DNA of 64,000 bases from Anastrepha obliqua (taxonomy: Eukaryota > Arthropoda > Insecta > Diptera > Tephritidae), in assembly GCF_027943255.1 (NCBI RefSeq), contig NC_072895.1, positions 23,844,001 through 23,908,000 of the forward strand, given 5' to 3'. Positions 10,758-21,666 of this stretch are shown here, piece by piece. The number at the start of each line of letters is the position of its first letter. Positions within the stretch are counted from its first letter, which is position 1. Made by a program: the position numbers and the translations under genes. The notes under the pieces are model-generated. The model was not told where the DNA came from and did not search any database. It saw only the letters and a list, made by a program, of their open reading frames with translations.

Positions 10758-11742
10758 AAGGGTGGTTAAGTTTTAAGGGCCGGTGTTGATTTTGAATAAA
10801 ATACAATTTTTTTAAGAAATTATTATCATTTCTCTTTATTATGTTAATACTGGTAGAGCTCAATTAAGCACAGAGCAAAATTTTAGGAAATTATTATCAT
10901 TTCTTTTTATTATGAGTATTGCTTAAGTACGCGTGGAACAAAATATTGGCCAAATGGGCACCGCGACCTCGGCGACACACCTCCATCCGATGGTCCAAAG
11001 TTTCGATGACGCTAAATCATAATTGAGGTTCTATGCCGTTAAGTTAATGTGCCAAATTATCTCATCCTGTAGCTCTTGAATTGTTGCTGGCTTATCGATG
11101 TACACCTTTTCTTTAACCACAAAGAAAGAAGTCCAATGGTGTCAAATCACATGATCTTGGCGGCCAATTGACATCGCCGCGACGTGAGATTATTCGGCCA
11201 TCAAATTTTTTGCGCAAAACAGCCATTGTTTCGTTAGCTGTGTGACAAGTGGCACCGTCCTGTTGAAACCACATATCGTCCACATCCATATCTTCCAATT
11301 CGGGCCATAAAAAGTTCGTTATCATCTCACGATAGCAAACACTATTCACAGTAACTGCCTGACCGGCCTCATTTTGGAAAAAATACGGCCCAATGATGCC
11401 GCCGACCCGTAAACCGCACCAAACAGTCACTCTTTGTGGGTGCATTAGTTTTTCGGCAATCGCTCTTGGATTATCATTCGCCCAAAAGCGGCAATTCTGC
11501 TTATTGACCAATCCACTGAGGTGAAAATGTGCCTCATCACTGAAGATGATATGCATTTTGATTTGAACGCCCGTTTTCATAATAAACCTGAATAACTTTA
11601 ACGCGTTGCTCGATTGCGTATCTTTCGATAGTTCAAATTGAAACAGTCTGAAATTGAAACATGTCAAAGAAAATGTAGAAAAACACTTAACGGTTAGGTG
11701 TGGTTTACATTTAACATCGGCCCTTAAAATGTAACCACACTT
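10758..11742 (-). mobile_element. DD41D (rosa-type) Tc1/mariner transposon, inactive
   Basis: TIRs are AGGGTGGTTAAGTTTTAAGG (left) and CCTTAAAATGTAACCACACT (right). The main minus-strand frame (11,113-11,667) gives SDEAHFH, VTVWCGL, QQDGATCHTAN and LTPLDFFL, i.e. three acidic catalytic positions with 41 residues between the second and third. That spacing is known for the rosa family from Ceratitis. The N-terminal DNA-binding domain is not evident and the left terminal region is partly duplicated (10,790-10,910), so it is probably dead. The right end lies at a TA and marks the outer end of the left IR arm. Confidence 0.7.
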
Positions 11743-12084
11743 TAGTTGCCTGATGTCAAATCAGGCATTGTTCGGAGGTGGCACAGCACCAATGGGAGTA
11801 GAAATTTGTTACAACATCTAATAGAAGATGAATATGCTAATTTTATATGTAAACAAAAATATGTCTATACAATGTATATATGTCTATGCAGTCCGTATAT
11901 ATACTCCCCTCGCTCCCATGATGTACATGGAAGCCCAATATTTTATAGTAAATTATTTTCACTCATTTCTATTTGCATTTTTTTATTTTGTTTAGTAGAT
12001 TCTACAACAATTTTACTTACAAACATTGAATTACAGTGTATTGATATTAGGTAAAACGTTCTTATAAATATGAGAGATACTGTC

Positions 12085-12094
12085 TTTATTTATT
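12085..12094 (-). terminator. Poly(A) signals of IR-A
   Basis: Two overlapping AATAAA hexamers lie on the minus strand about 80 nt after the IR-A stop codon. The same pair is kept at the equivalent place after IR-A' (46,424-46,433), and one is kept after IR-D (31,284-31,289). Confidence 0.6.
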
Positions 12095-12171
12095 GTTGCT
12101 GTTCAATTGAACATTTCCCTTATGAGTGAATGTCCACTTTGAAATGACGAAGGTTACATCTAACTCTAAAG

Positions 12172-14073
12172 TCATTTCCTGCCTTTTGGAACTCTCCTCT
12201 TCAATCTCCTCAGCTCACCTACAGTCTTCTTTTGCGTCCTTTTGTAATACCAAACTTCGGCGCAAAATAGCAAAACGGATAAGCTCACGCCAAAGCCGTA
12301 CATCCACCACAACCAGTGGAAATGTTCCAAGTCCAATGGTTCATATACAGCGGGCTCCACTATAGTTCTATTAATTTTTTCCGCCATCAGCAAGTCATCA
12401 TAGATCTGACGGATCCACAAATCAGTGAGTCCTATACTTTGTGCCTGATGGATCATATTGTTGAGCGCTTCCTTATAAATGGAGTGTTCTTGCAAAGGTA
12501 TTGACAGTAGAAGATTTTTTATCACATAGATTTTTTCGCTCACATAGAAGAGTGGTCGTGGTAAATACGACTGATGTGTTGACATTGCCTTCCACAATGG
12601 GTCACCTACTGCATAACCAAATCGTGTATCCAAAGAGGAACGCTGGTGTTGCAGTAGCTCGAGCGATGGTTCAATTATGAATTTGTTTTCCATGGTTCCG
12701 ACGTATTTCGGATTGATATAAAAAGCCAGAGTGCGATATAGTTTTTTACTTGTTTTAATTTTTATTTCTGAATTTATAAACTCCTCGAACGTTGTTAAAC
12801 GGGAGTACTTATGTGGATTGCTGGTTAAATACGATTTAAGTCCCGCAGTTATATAGGTGCTAATGAAGATGCCACTGAGCAAGAGAAAAATGTAAATAAA
12901 ACGTTTTGTGAATTTCGTCTTAAGGTGAACGACCGAGCACGAGGGCTGTCCAATTATACTACGGAGCACAACATTGGTGAATATCCAAATGAAGAAACGT
13001 AAACTGTTTGTTGGAGAACGTCGCCGCCAAAGCAAACCTTCCAATGTAAGAACGAATGAGAAGGTGAGGAGTAGTAACAGGAGAAATAGTCCCAACACAG
13101 AATTGAGCAGGAATAAAAGTACTTCGCTGTCGGGTACTAGGGGAGGTAAAGGCAGCATAATAATCCAATCAATTGACAGCAAAGGTGCTGAAGTATCAAC
13201 ACCAGCTGTCTTTAAGCTTGAACTTCCGATTCCAGTCACTATGTCGGCAGTATCATTCTCTAATAACGCTAACATATTTGGTACTGGCGTCAAATTATCA
13301 ATCACCGAATAGGTTAGTGTACCATTGTTTCGTTTAGCGAATTCACGCAAAAGTTTTGCCACAATCCCAGTAACCTGAAAATTACCAAACCGGTCACGCC
13401 ACACAATAATCCATGGTTCAACACTCTCGGGAAGAAAACGTATGGCGACACCCTTCATGTCTCTGATGCGATCGGGATAGCAATCCTCCTTCATTGGTTT
13501 ACGTTGGACATGGAACTGAGGAAAGTAGCTAAAAGTATAGAAGTGTCCATCGTCCACGTAGTCTCTGTAAATGCTGATCACGTTCAATAAGCGCATTTGG
13601 GCGCAGTATTCGAAAAGTAGTTGTTGCTGTTGTTGAAGTTCTTCACGGTTTTTTATCCATTCAGTCTTGTACTCGGTATCCCAGATGAAGAGAATGCGGA
13701 TATTGCGTTTATTTTTGAGACAACCGACCATCGCCTCCAATGAATCCGACACAAATCTATTCGGTAAACAACGAATCACTAGGATTTTATCATTGGAGTG
13801 GCTGGGCGTGTGCGAGCAAGAGCTGTTTGCTTGCAGTAGCCTAACAGTGCCATAAGCGCTGAGAATTCGAATGGAATCGTCACAAAGACAACTCTGACTT
13901 GAGTCGTGGGCGTTGATAATGAGAAATGAGTAGATTTCTCGCTCCACTTGAATTTTGTTTATAATTTGGCTGATGTTGATGCTCGAAGTGTTTGCGAGGT
14001 GCCAGTTGCTTGAGAAGTGAGCCACCGACAGTGGAGAGTTGAGGAGAAGTATTGCACTGCTTATTAGCAACAT
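12172..14073 (-). CDS. Divergent ionotropic receptor IR-A (633 aa)
   Basis: This is a predicted chemosensory membrane receptor subunit of the insect IR family. A signal peptide spans about 1-18 and an extracellular N-terminal region follows. The S1 half of the ligand-binding domain is about 205-310, TM1 318-348, the pore loop 358-380 (FFIWIFTNVVLRSIIGQP), TM2 391-413, the S2 half 425-575 and TM3 585-608, with a basic cytoplasmic tail. Length and layout fit the divergent, intronless antennal/gustatory IRs of flies (Ir20a-type clade in Drosophila), but I cannot assign an orthologue. The frame is open in one exon. The start is the ATG kept in IR-A' and IR-D. Residues 1-190 are identical to IR-A'; about 28 changes lie in the rest. 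Confidence 0.9.
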   Translation of the reverse strand: MLLISSAILLLNSPLSVAHFSSNWHLANTSSINISQIINKIQVEREIYSFLIINAHDSSQSCLCDDSIRILSAYGTVRLLQANSSCSHTPSHSNDKILVIRCLPNRFVSDSLEAMVGCLKNKRNIRILFIWDTEYKTEWIKNREELQQQQQLLFEYCAQMRLLNVISIYRDYVDDGHFYTFSYFPQFHVQRKPMKEDCYPDRIRDMKGVAIRFLPESVEPWIIVWRDRFGNFQVTGIVAKLLREFAKRNNGTLTYSVIDNLTPVPNMLALLENDTADIVTGIGSSSLKTAGVDTSAPLLSIDWIIMLPLPPLVPDSEVLLFLLNSVLGLFLLLLLLTFSFVLTLEGLLWRRRSPTNSLRFFIWIFTNVVLRSIIGQPSCSVVHLKTKFTKRFIYIFLLLSGIFISTYITAGLKSYLTSNPHKYSRLTTFEEFINSEIKIKTSKKLYRTLAFYINPKYVGTMENKFIIEPSLELLQHQRSSLDTRFGYAVGDPLWKAMSTHQSYLPRPLFYVSEKIYVIKNLLLSIPLQEHSIYKEALNNMIHQAQSIGLTDLWIRQIYDDLLMAEKINRTIVEPAVYEPLDLEHFHWLWWMYGFGVSLSVLLFCAEVWYYKRTQKKTVGELRRLKRRVPKGRK

Positions 14074-14489
14074 TTTGCCGCAGACTCGTACTTTACTCTT
14101 TAAGAAGGCTGCTAAGACTGTTTTGCTTGTTCATATAATTTTACTACCGAAATCCGAAAGCAGGAACATTAGTAGCTAATATGTGAATGACCTAAAATGC
14201 CAGAATCTATGTATATAAAATTACCGTTGTGCAAGATTTTATCATGCGGAAAATGATCGTAATTGAAGTGTCGTCAAATATGTTACGGAAGGAAACATTT
14301 TCAATCAACCAAGAATTTTATTGGCTTGAGTATTTATTTGGGTGTTGATGAATGGCTTGAAGCAGTCACTGATTGATGAGTCTTATGAAGGGCAAATTAG
14401 AAATTTCATTAAGCGTTCATGTAGAGTAGAGCTGACGTGATTCGATTGCCATTAGTGAGCACTTAAATAGATTTAAGTAGCAACTTGCC
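13504..14489. other. Arm-to-arm identity tract (left copy)
   Basis: These 986 bases show no mismatch to the reverse complement of 44,029-45,014 in a base-by-base reading. The block spans about 416 bp upstream of IR-A and its first 190 codons. Mismatches start immediately on each side (positions 14,490 and 13,503). The sharp edges suggest a recent gene-conversion tract between arms. Confidence 0.8.
14074..14440 (-). promoter_or_regulatory. IR-A 5' flank conserved with IR-A' and IR-D
   Basis: About 350 bp upstream of the start codon is shared with the 5' flanks of IR-A' (44,078-44,444) and, at lower identity, IR-D (28,945-29,303). A CAGTC on the minus strand at 14,116-14,120, 47 nt before the ATG, resembles the arthropod initiator. 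It is kept at 44,398 (47 nt) and 29,256 (48 nt). An AT-rich TATA-like stretch precedes it. This is a candidate core promoter by position and conservation only. Confidence 0.4.
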
Positions 14490-14522
14490 AATGCGCTAGA
14501 GGCTTCAAACTGCGAATATAGC

Positions 14523-14940
14523 TCAAGAGGGAGTTTCAATTATATATTTAGGTTCATCGAGTCTTCGAAAAGATGTAGGCGATTTCAGTTTCACACTTAC
14601 TTTTTGTTGGTTTTGTTGCAATAACATAAACATTCCATATAAATATTTGGGGAATGCCACTTCTATTCGCACCGGGGTCGATATCAGCCTGGCCCTTCGA
14701 TCTTCGGCTTCGAGTTGCATGGACATGCCAGCGTGTGTGTATTTTATTATACTCCACATTCTTCTAATATTCCTTGGACATTTTCGCGCGGTTTGACATA
14801 TGAAAGTAGTCCGTCCATTGCCTTTCCTAGACGCTCTACCTGTTCGAATAGCGTGCCGGGCTTTGGGGTCATTGCCAGAGGGGCCGAAGCGCCTTTATCC
14901 GAGTTTGGTGTCGCTTTCTGCTGTGGCTGTTAGGTAACGT
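14523..14940 (-). pseudogene. LINE ORF1-like remnant (left arm)
   Basis: The minus strand gives a short frame with HIRRMW-like and FPKYLYGMFML motifs. The better-kept copy in the right arm (43,631-43,927) reads ELVERLRKAIDGLLSYVKPR, which suits a LINE ORF1 rather than a host gene. Stops break it here. It stands opposite in orientation to the reverse-transcriptase remnant that follows, so two different relics are joined. Confidence 0.35.
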
Positions 14941-15459
14941 CCTTGTTGAGACGGGATCTCAGTGTCCCCACTATGTCATCGAGCTCATTACTCGAATGAA
15001 TTGTCATTCTGTTTGTACGGCATTGACCCGCTGCAAGAGTTCGGTTGTTACTGTTTCCTGTAAGGGCAACCTTCTTGTAACGGCTCTCCGGGTAAAGGCT
15101 TCTTCATCTTCGGTATTCAGTTAGCTTACATTGCTTATCATTTCGTGTTGTTTTTTTTTTTTGTGGTTTTATTTAGTTTTGTTCATTATGTCCAGTGTTC
15201 AGAGCCAGATTTCATACCGAAACTTATGGGGAGTCATCTCAACTCAACCTACATAGTCACCAAAGACTACGCCCTACCAGGTTTGAATAGGGCTGAGCAG
15301 CTTTCTCATATTACAGAGCTACACTGTTCGAGCCGCTTCAAATCCAGTATGTCATAATCAGAATCTTACTAGTATCAATCCTGATGGCCCGCGGGCTGCG
15401 CTAACATTTTGTAATCAGCCACTCCGTATGTGGAGAATTCTCTCCGAAGCACCGAGGAA

Positions 15460-16690
15460 AATCTAGATCACGGTGGGAGCAATCGACAGGTGTGGAGATT
15501 TGTATCGCAGCTTGCGTCTTGAAAGCTCTCTCTTTTTAGAATGCTCCCTTAGAAGGAAAACCCGCCCTGGTGGACAACTGAGCTCTTCAAACTTAGGGTT
15601 TAGTGCCAACGCCTATTTAGTAGGGCTAAAAGAGTTAAGTCTTCCTCAGGGAAGGGAGCTTTATAAGATAAAGCTAGGAACCTATAAGTCCGAAATTAGG
15701 AAGGCTAAGAGGGTCTCTTGGAGAAGCTTCTGAGAAAGCATGGAGGTCTTTCATGAGTCTTCAAGGTTCATATGAGTTTCACTCTCTTTGGGTACTTGAG
15801 AGACGAATCGGGATGTTGGGCGATGAGAAGCGATGAGAGGCGAGGAGTCGTTCTCTGATGAATCCAACATCTTGTAACATCAGCTTGGGAAGCGCACCAA
15901 TAACTTTTCGCATCCATGACTGTTTGCTGGTTAAGCACATAAGAGGCGAAAATCCTCGGGGGCGTTTGTCGCATACCCAACATACTCAGCAAAATCTGCT
16001 CTGCATATAATTGTGAAATGTATGGAGAAGCCCCTTTATCAGAAGAAATTCGTAGTGGACAACTTCCTCAGCATTGAGGTGGCTTTTAATAATCTCCTCC
16101 CTGAGGCCCTCACCAAGTCTCTGGATAAACTGGGGATCAGAGCCGAGGTTTATCTACAGAGTGCTTAGCGACAGAATGGTCGCAGCTGAGTGGGGTGACA
16201 TCTCTTTCCGCCGACAGATAAGTAAGGGCACTCTGCAAGGCAGAGTTCTCTCACCAGATCTCTGGGTTGTCATTGTCAATGACTTGCTGAATGGTTTCGG
16301 AGAAGGGGTTGCAGGTTGATTGCTTATGCGGATGATGTGGCACTAATTGTTAGTGGCAAGTGTGTGAATACTCTTTAAGATATGATGCAGGTATGTATAT
16401 CTCAACGCAGAGCGGTTTGTCGGTAAATCCTCTCAAGATGGAACTCATCTTTCTTATCGGGAAATATAAAATATCCAGACATCTACTCCCCTCAATAGGG
16501 GCGCTCCGTTGGTGCTTTCTGACAAGGTGAAATACCTCGGTTTAAACCTTGACAGAAGACTAACATGGAAGCCCAGCATTGAGGAAAGGATAAGGAATGC
16601 AACAGTAGCTTTGTATGGATCGAAAGGCGCTATTGGAAAAAGATGGGGTCACTCGCCTAAAATTGTGACTCTTGACTCTATGATACCATA
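15460..16690 (+). pseudogene. Non-LTR reverse-transcriptase relic (left arm)
   Basis: Broken plus-strand frames run in order: LSSSNLGFSANAYLVGLKEL (pre-RT region), VAFNNLLPEALTKSLDKLGI, the YADDVALIVSG active site near 16,325, and DKVKYLGLNLDRRLTWKPSI. It stops within the thumb at TLDSMIP (16,690). Order and motifs fit an R1/I/Loa-type LINE. Several stops and frameshifts show it is long dead. The mirror copy is at 42,032-43,080. The stretch 14,941-15,459 carries no other recognisable coding unit. Confidence 0.65.
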
Positions 16691-17015
16691 ATAAAACCAA
16701 ATCTGCTGCATGGTCAGTTTCGAATGTTTGCATATGCATGTGTGCGTATTTTTTGCTGTTTTTTGTGAATATTTTACAATGTAAAATTTGTTGAGCGCTG
16801 CCTATAAAAACTATTATTATATTATTTTTAGTTAGTCGCGCAGAAAATACAATTATAGATTTCAAGCAATTAGTGCAGAATATGAGAACATAATTAACTG
16901 GGTTTTTTTATTCCTTGATTAATGAACAGCTTCATTTAAAGTCAATTAAACTAGCGCTGTCACTGACAGATGTTAAGTCGCACGCTAATTAACGGCTGGG
17001 TAGGACTTGCAACCA

Positions 17016-17023
17016 CATAAATA
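17016..17023 (+). promoter_or_regulatory. TATA-like box of IR-B
   Basis: CATAAATA lies 60 bp before the IR-B start codon and is kept upstream of IR-B' (minus strand, near 41,691). Distance fits a start site near 17,045 and a short leader. Evidence is positional only. In the right arm a LINE fragment separates this box from the IR-B' coding start. Confidence 0.35.
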
Positions 17024-17075
17024 TTACCCCAAAAACTGACATCTTAATTAGTTCTGAAATATTCGGCTACAAGAA

Positions 17076-18908
17076 ATGTCGTATCTACTCTTATTGGTGC
17101 TGCTTTTTCTGCTTAACACCACCGACTCGGCGCATTTACAACGCATCCAAGACATGATAGTGGATGATCCGTTTCTCGATACGCTAAGTCGGGTTTACGA
17201 AGAGGATCCCTTTGATACACTTTTTCTCTTACAAACAGCGAACAAAAGTTGTCTACCTATTGACGAACTGTGGAAGCACTTAAAAATACCGTTGATACTC
17301 GTCTCCGGCTATAAGGCATCCGAAGACAAACTAAAGGACCATTTCAACAGTAACATTCTGACAGTAATTTGCTTACAAGAACAGCTCAATCTCAAGCTAC
17401 TCAGCATTATGGCCGCCAACTTACAACATAGACGTCAGACTCGCATTATTTTACGCATCGCAGTCGCAAAACCCTCGCCCACGCTTCTAACTACGTTACG
17501 GAATTACTTGGAAGTTCAAATCATGTCGAATGTGATCGCGATCTTCAATGACTTCTACACAGAATCACTGATCTATCGATATTACCCATTTCCCAGTGGA
17601 CATTGGTTGCCCGAGCCATTGAACCAAACGCAGAGCTACTTTTCTTGTCATTACACTTATCTGCAAGGGAAAACTTTCATTACTCTACCGGGACAAACTG
17701 AGCCACGTACTATGATTTATGAAGACGCCTCAGGTCAACAACATTTGAGTGGCTACATTGGCCGTCTGATGATCGCCTTTGCGGAAAAGTACAATGTCAC
17801 ATTCCAATATTTACATCCAGTCACACCAGGTGACGGTCTACATTCGAGCGTTCTGAGTGATTATGTCACGGAAGGTATTTTGGACATAGCAATCACTTTA
17901 AGCCCATCATCTTTTGATGTGCAGACCACCTATCCGTATATGTCGTACACCTTGGAGTCGATTGAATGGTTTATTGTATTGCCATGTCCGCAACCGGTTG
18001 AATATTCGAAAATATACTTGATGGTCGTCACGACCCAAGTCATCACAATTTTAGCGATTTTGGGTTTGATCTTCTCAATTCTGGACAATTTTATAAATCA
18101 TAAATTCTTCAAGAAGTCAAATGACTTCAATTTGGTCAATGTATTAGTTAATGAAAATATCTTCCGCGGCATATTTGGTCTATCTCTACTCATACGGAAC
18201 CGTCCAATACTTTCAATGAAAATACTTTACACTTTTCTCTTTCTACTCGGCCTCTTTGTTAGCAGCCTGTATTCAGCTTACTTCCAATCGTTGTTCACGA
18301 GCCCTCCACTAAAGCCGAGGATTCTTTCATTCAACGATTTGCGAATCGCTAAAATAAAAGTGATGCTTAACGGCAATGAAGTCGAAATAGTACAAAGAAG
18401 TCTGGGACCTGCTTTCAGTCAAACATTCAAGGATATAATGCAACTAGAAGATACCAAAACATTTAAGCGTCATCGTGGTGAGTACGACACAACATATGGC
18501 TATAGTATGCCGGAATCAATTTGGCCCATTTTCGAGTTACAACAACAAAAATTCGAAAAAAAAGTATTCTGTTTGGCACCAACTTTAAAGATTTCTGACC
18601 GTATATTGATGAGCATACCCTTGGCTGAGAATTCATACCTAATGGAGCCCTTGAACAAGATGATACTTCGAGTAATCGAAACAGGTCTTTTGGAACAATG
18701 GCGCACAATGACTTTCATGGATATGTGGGCAACTGCAAAATTATCGCTGTAGGACAATAGTAGCATCGAGCACTTTCACGATATTCATGTGGAAGATATG
18801 ACGTTGCCGTGCTGCTTACTACTCTGTGGACTGGGTGTGAGCAGTGTTGTTTTTATTGTGGAAATTTGTGTATTCGAATTGAGAAAGAGGAGGAAGCATG
18901 AGGAATAA
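17076..18908 (+). pseudogene. Divergent ionotropic receptor IR-B with one in-frame TAG
   Basis: The frame reads as an IR from a signal peptide (1-18) through S1 (about 195-305), TM1 (312-335), pore loop (355-372, NIFRGIFGLS), TM2 (381-402, ending AYFQSLFTSPP) and S2. It meets TAG at 18,750-18,752 after residue 558. The mirror copy IR-B' has AAG there. Beyond the TAG the same frame stays open for 51 codons to TAA at 18,906-18,908 and encodes the last TM (LPCCLLLCGLGVSSVVFIVE) and a basic tail. So either this is a very recent pseudogene, or a truncated protein without TM3, or a stop that is read through. No other lesion is seen. The ATG is matched in IR-B'. Confidence 0.85.
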
Positions 18909-19033
18909 GGATGAGAGAAAAGTTGAGTTGCAATTTGATTCATGTGAGTGAGGGAGTTGGCCATTGAAATTCATTTGAGAGATAAGGTAAATATTGTGAG
19001 TATTTCTATTACGTAAATACATCTACAAATATT

Positions 19034-19039
19034 AATAAA
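19034..19039 (+). terminator. Poly(A) signal candidate of IR-B
   Basis: AATAAA lies about 125 nt after the distal TAA stop of IR-B. It is the first good hexamer downstream, assigned by position only. Confidence 0.35.
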
Positions 19040-19639
19040 TGAGAATACAAAAATTTAATATTTCCATTTTAGGCAAACTACTACTTTTATTCAATTCTAC
19101 GATTTAGCCACAATCGCTTACTTAGAAGAGTTCGGACGAAGTAGAACTTTATTTACCCGGCTTGCTTCTTATTTTCTAAAATTTCATTGTGACGTTAATA
19201 CTTATGAGAAATTTTAAAGTAGTTTCTTTGTTAGTTACATAAATGTCATATTTTTGGTGTGTGGTTTTCATGTATCTAAAAAAAAAACTACCCAATTTGC
19301 TTCATATTTGCATAGGCGACAAGAAAGGAATGAAATTCTGAATGGGAGCCAATTGATTCGGTAATTTTTACTTTTAAGATTTATGCTCTAAAATAGTTTA
19401 CTTTACTTAACGAAGCAACTTTGAGGTTCTTCAAAAAAAATGTTTTTTTTCTTAACATAAAAAATATCTTTTTCCCCCTAAAAGTGGCAGTCAACAAATT
19501 TGTCATAATATTTGCTTTATGTATTTTCTAAGAAACATATTTGAGAAAAAAATAAAAACAAGCTCCTTGTATCCCATTAAAATTATATGTGTGAAGGTTT
19601 ATAAGTATGTGGGTTTGGCAGGATTAAAAATATGTCACT

Positions 19640-21180
19640 TTTAAGATAGTCCCCACCTGTTAAAAAATTGAATTAAATTAATAAATTCAATCAAATATTG
19701 CAAAGCAGGTGTCTAACGAAAAATGGTTTTAATTTCAAAAATATTTTTGTAGAGGGTTGCCACTTGTTTGAAAATTAAATTCAATAAAAAGTAATAAAAT
19801 AAACTGGATAACAGTATGGGAGGTTTGAAACAAGGAAGGAGGTTTGAAAAATCGTAACTTAGTATATATTTTTGGAAAGGTTGCCACCTGTTCAAAGTTT
19901 TAATTTGGTCAAATATTACAATGCAGGTGTCTGATGAAAAAAAGTATTAATTTCTCAAATAGTTTTGTAGAGGGTTGCCATTTGTTTGAAAATTAATCTC
20001 TGTTAAATCTTTGAATTATAGTGAATTAATAAGTTCAATCAAATATAAAAATACAGGTGTCTAGGGAAAAAAGTTTTAATTTCGAAAATAATTTGTAGAG
20101 GGTTGCCACTTGCTTGTATGATACCTGTTAAACAAGTTTAAATAAAGTAAAAGTTTCAATCGAATATTACAACGCAGGTGTGTAGGGAAAAAAGTTTTTA
20201 GTTCGAAAATATTTTTGGAGAGGGTTGCCACTTGCTTGAAAAATTAAGTACTTGTAAAAAAAGTGAATTAATAAGTTCAGTCTTATGAAATAAAGTTTAA
20301 TTTCAAAAATACTTTTGTAGAGGGTTGCCACTTGAAAATTTAAGTACTTATTAAAAAGTTTATTTATTGTAAACAAATAAGTGCACTCAAATATTGCAAT
20401 ACAGGTAAACAAAGATTTAGTTTCGACTTTATTTGCCGCCTGTTTAAAAAATTAAGCACCTATTAAAAAAGTTTGAGTAAATTTATAAGTTGAATCGAGT
20501 ATTACAATACAGGTAAGCAAAGGTTTAATTTCGCAAATATACGCCACCACTTCTTTGTATCTGTTAAAAAATTTTAATTAAATTAATAAGTTCAATCAAA
20601 TATTACAGTGCAGGTGTCCGATGAAAAAAGGTTTAATTACGAAAACATGTTTTTAGAGCGTTGCCACTTGTTGGAAAATGTAAGTACTTGTTAAAAATTT
20701 AATTTCAGAAAGTGAATAAGTTAAATCAGATATTAAAATGCAAGTGCCCAATGAAAAATGTTTATTTTCCAAAATATTTCTGTAGAGCGTTGCCACTTGT
20801 TTGTACCTGTGAAAAAAGTCAAATTAAATTAATAAGTTCAACCAAATATTGAAACACAGGTAAACAAAGGATTAATTGCGATAGTATTTTTGAGAGAGTT
20901 GCCACCTGTTTCCTAAATTAAATTCAGTAAAAAGTAACAAAATAAGCCGAATATAATAATGGGGGTATCAAATCTTAACATATAACATATTCTCGATTAG
21001 GCTGCCACCTGTTTAAAGCTTAAATTCAATAAATAAATGATTAAAACAATTCAGTATCGGTGTCAATTGCAAGAAATGTAAGAAAGCTTACTCCAGCAAA
21101 TATTTTTGCAGACGGTTGCCACCTGTTTAAAATTGTTGTTATTTCAATATTATGAAGATATTTTTGAATAGTGTTGCCGT
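19640..21180. repeat. Degenerate ~110 bp minisatellite (left arm)
   Basis: About 14 diverged units of 95-130 bp share a GGTTGCCACYTGTTT box (near 19,755, 19,877, 20,100, 20,224, 20,324, 20,658, 20,788, 20,897, 21,000 and 21,115). Each unit also has a TAATAAGTTCAATCAAATAT segment and a GCAGGTGTCT segment. No coding potential is seen. The array separates the 3' ends of IR-B and IR-C and is mirrored in the right arm. Confidence 0.85.
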
Positions 21181-21640
21181 CTCTTAAAAACTAGATTCAT
21201 TAAAACGAGCATACGAATGAATACTATTCGGAGATGCTCAAAAGTTTTCCTTGTATTATGTATAAAAAATGGCATTACAATAATGTGTGTATGTATGTAT
21301 GGTATGTATACGGAGCAATTACGAAGTTGCCATATTCACTCATAGCCATTTGAACATTTAGTCATTACAAAAGGCAAAAGCGTAAAATTAAACTGTTTTT
21401 TTTTCTATTCTTCTTGAAGAATAAATCTCAAAATTATAAATTTTTATTTAATTATTTTCAGTTTACTCTTTATTATTCTTATTTTTTTTTCACACTCAAG
21501 CCTACAAATAAACCGAATTCTCAGAAAAATTTACGGTAATGTGTAAAATACTTGGATCACTTGAATCGCTCTGCTTTAAAGAGATTAGTTTTGAAAGTTC
21601 ATAATTTAAGTGAAGTCTTCTTTCAACATTGATTAGTAAT

Positions 21641-21646
21641 TTTATT
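21641..21646 (-). terminator. Poly(A) signal candidate of IR-C
   Basis: A minus-strand AATAAA stands about 20 nt after the IR-C stop. It is retained after IR-C' (33,260-33,265), just before the mariner insertion. Confidence 0.4.
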
Positions 21647-21666
21647 TTTATAACAAATATTATTCA

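Noticed and set aside
12126..13855. Plus-strand frames opposite IR-A (and the equivalents opposite B, C, D and A')
   Set aside because: They are antisense shadows of the IR coding frames; they appear in each paralogue only because the sense strand is conserved.
19640..21180. Possible CRISPR-like array (regular repeats with spacers)
   Set aside because: Units are degenerate over their whole length, spacers are related to each other, and the context is a fly genome.
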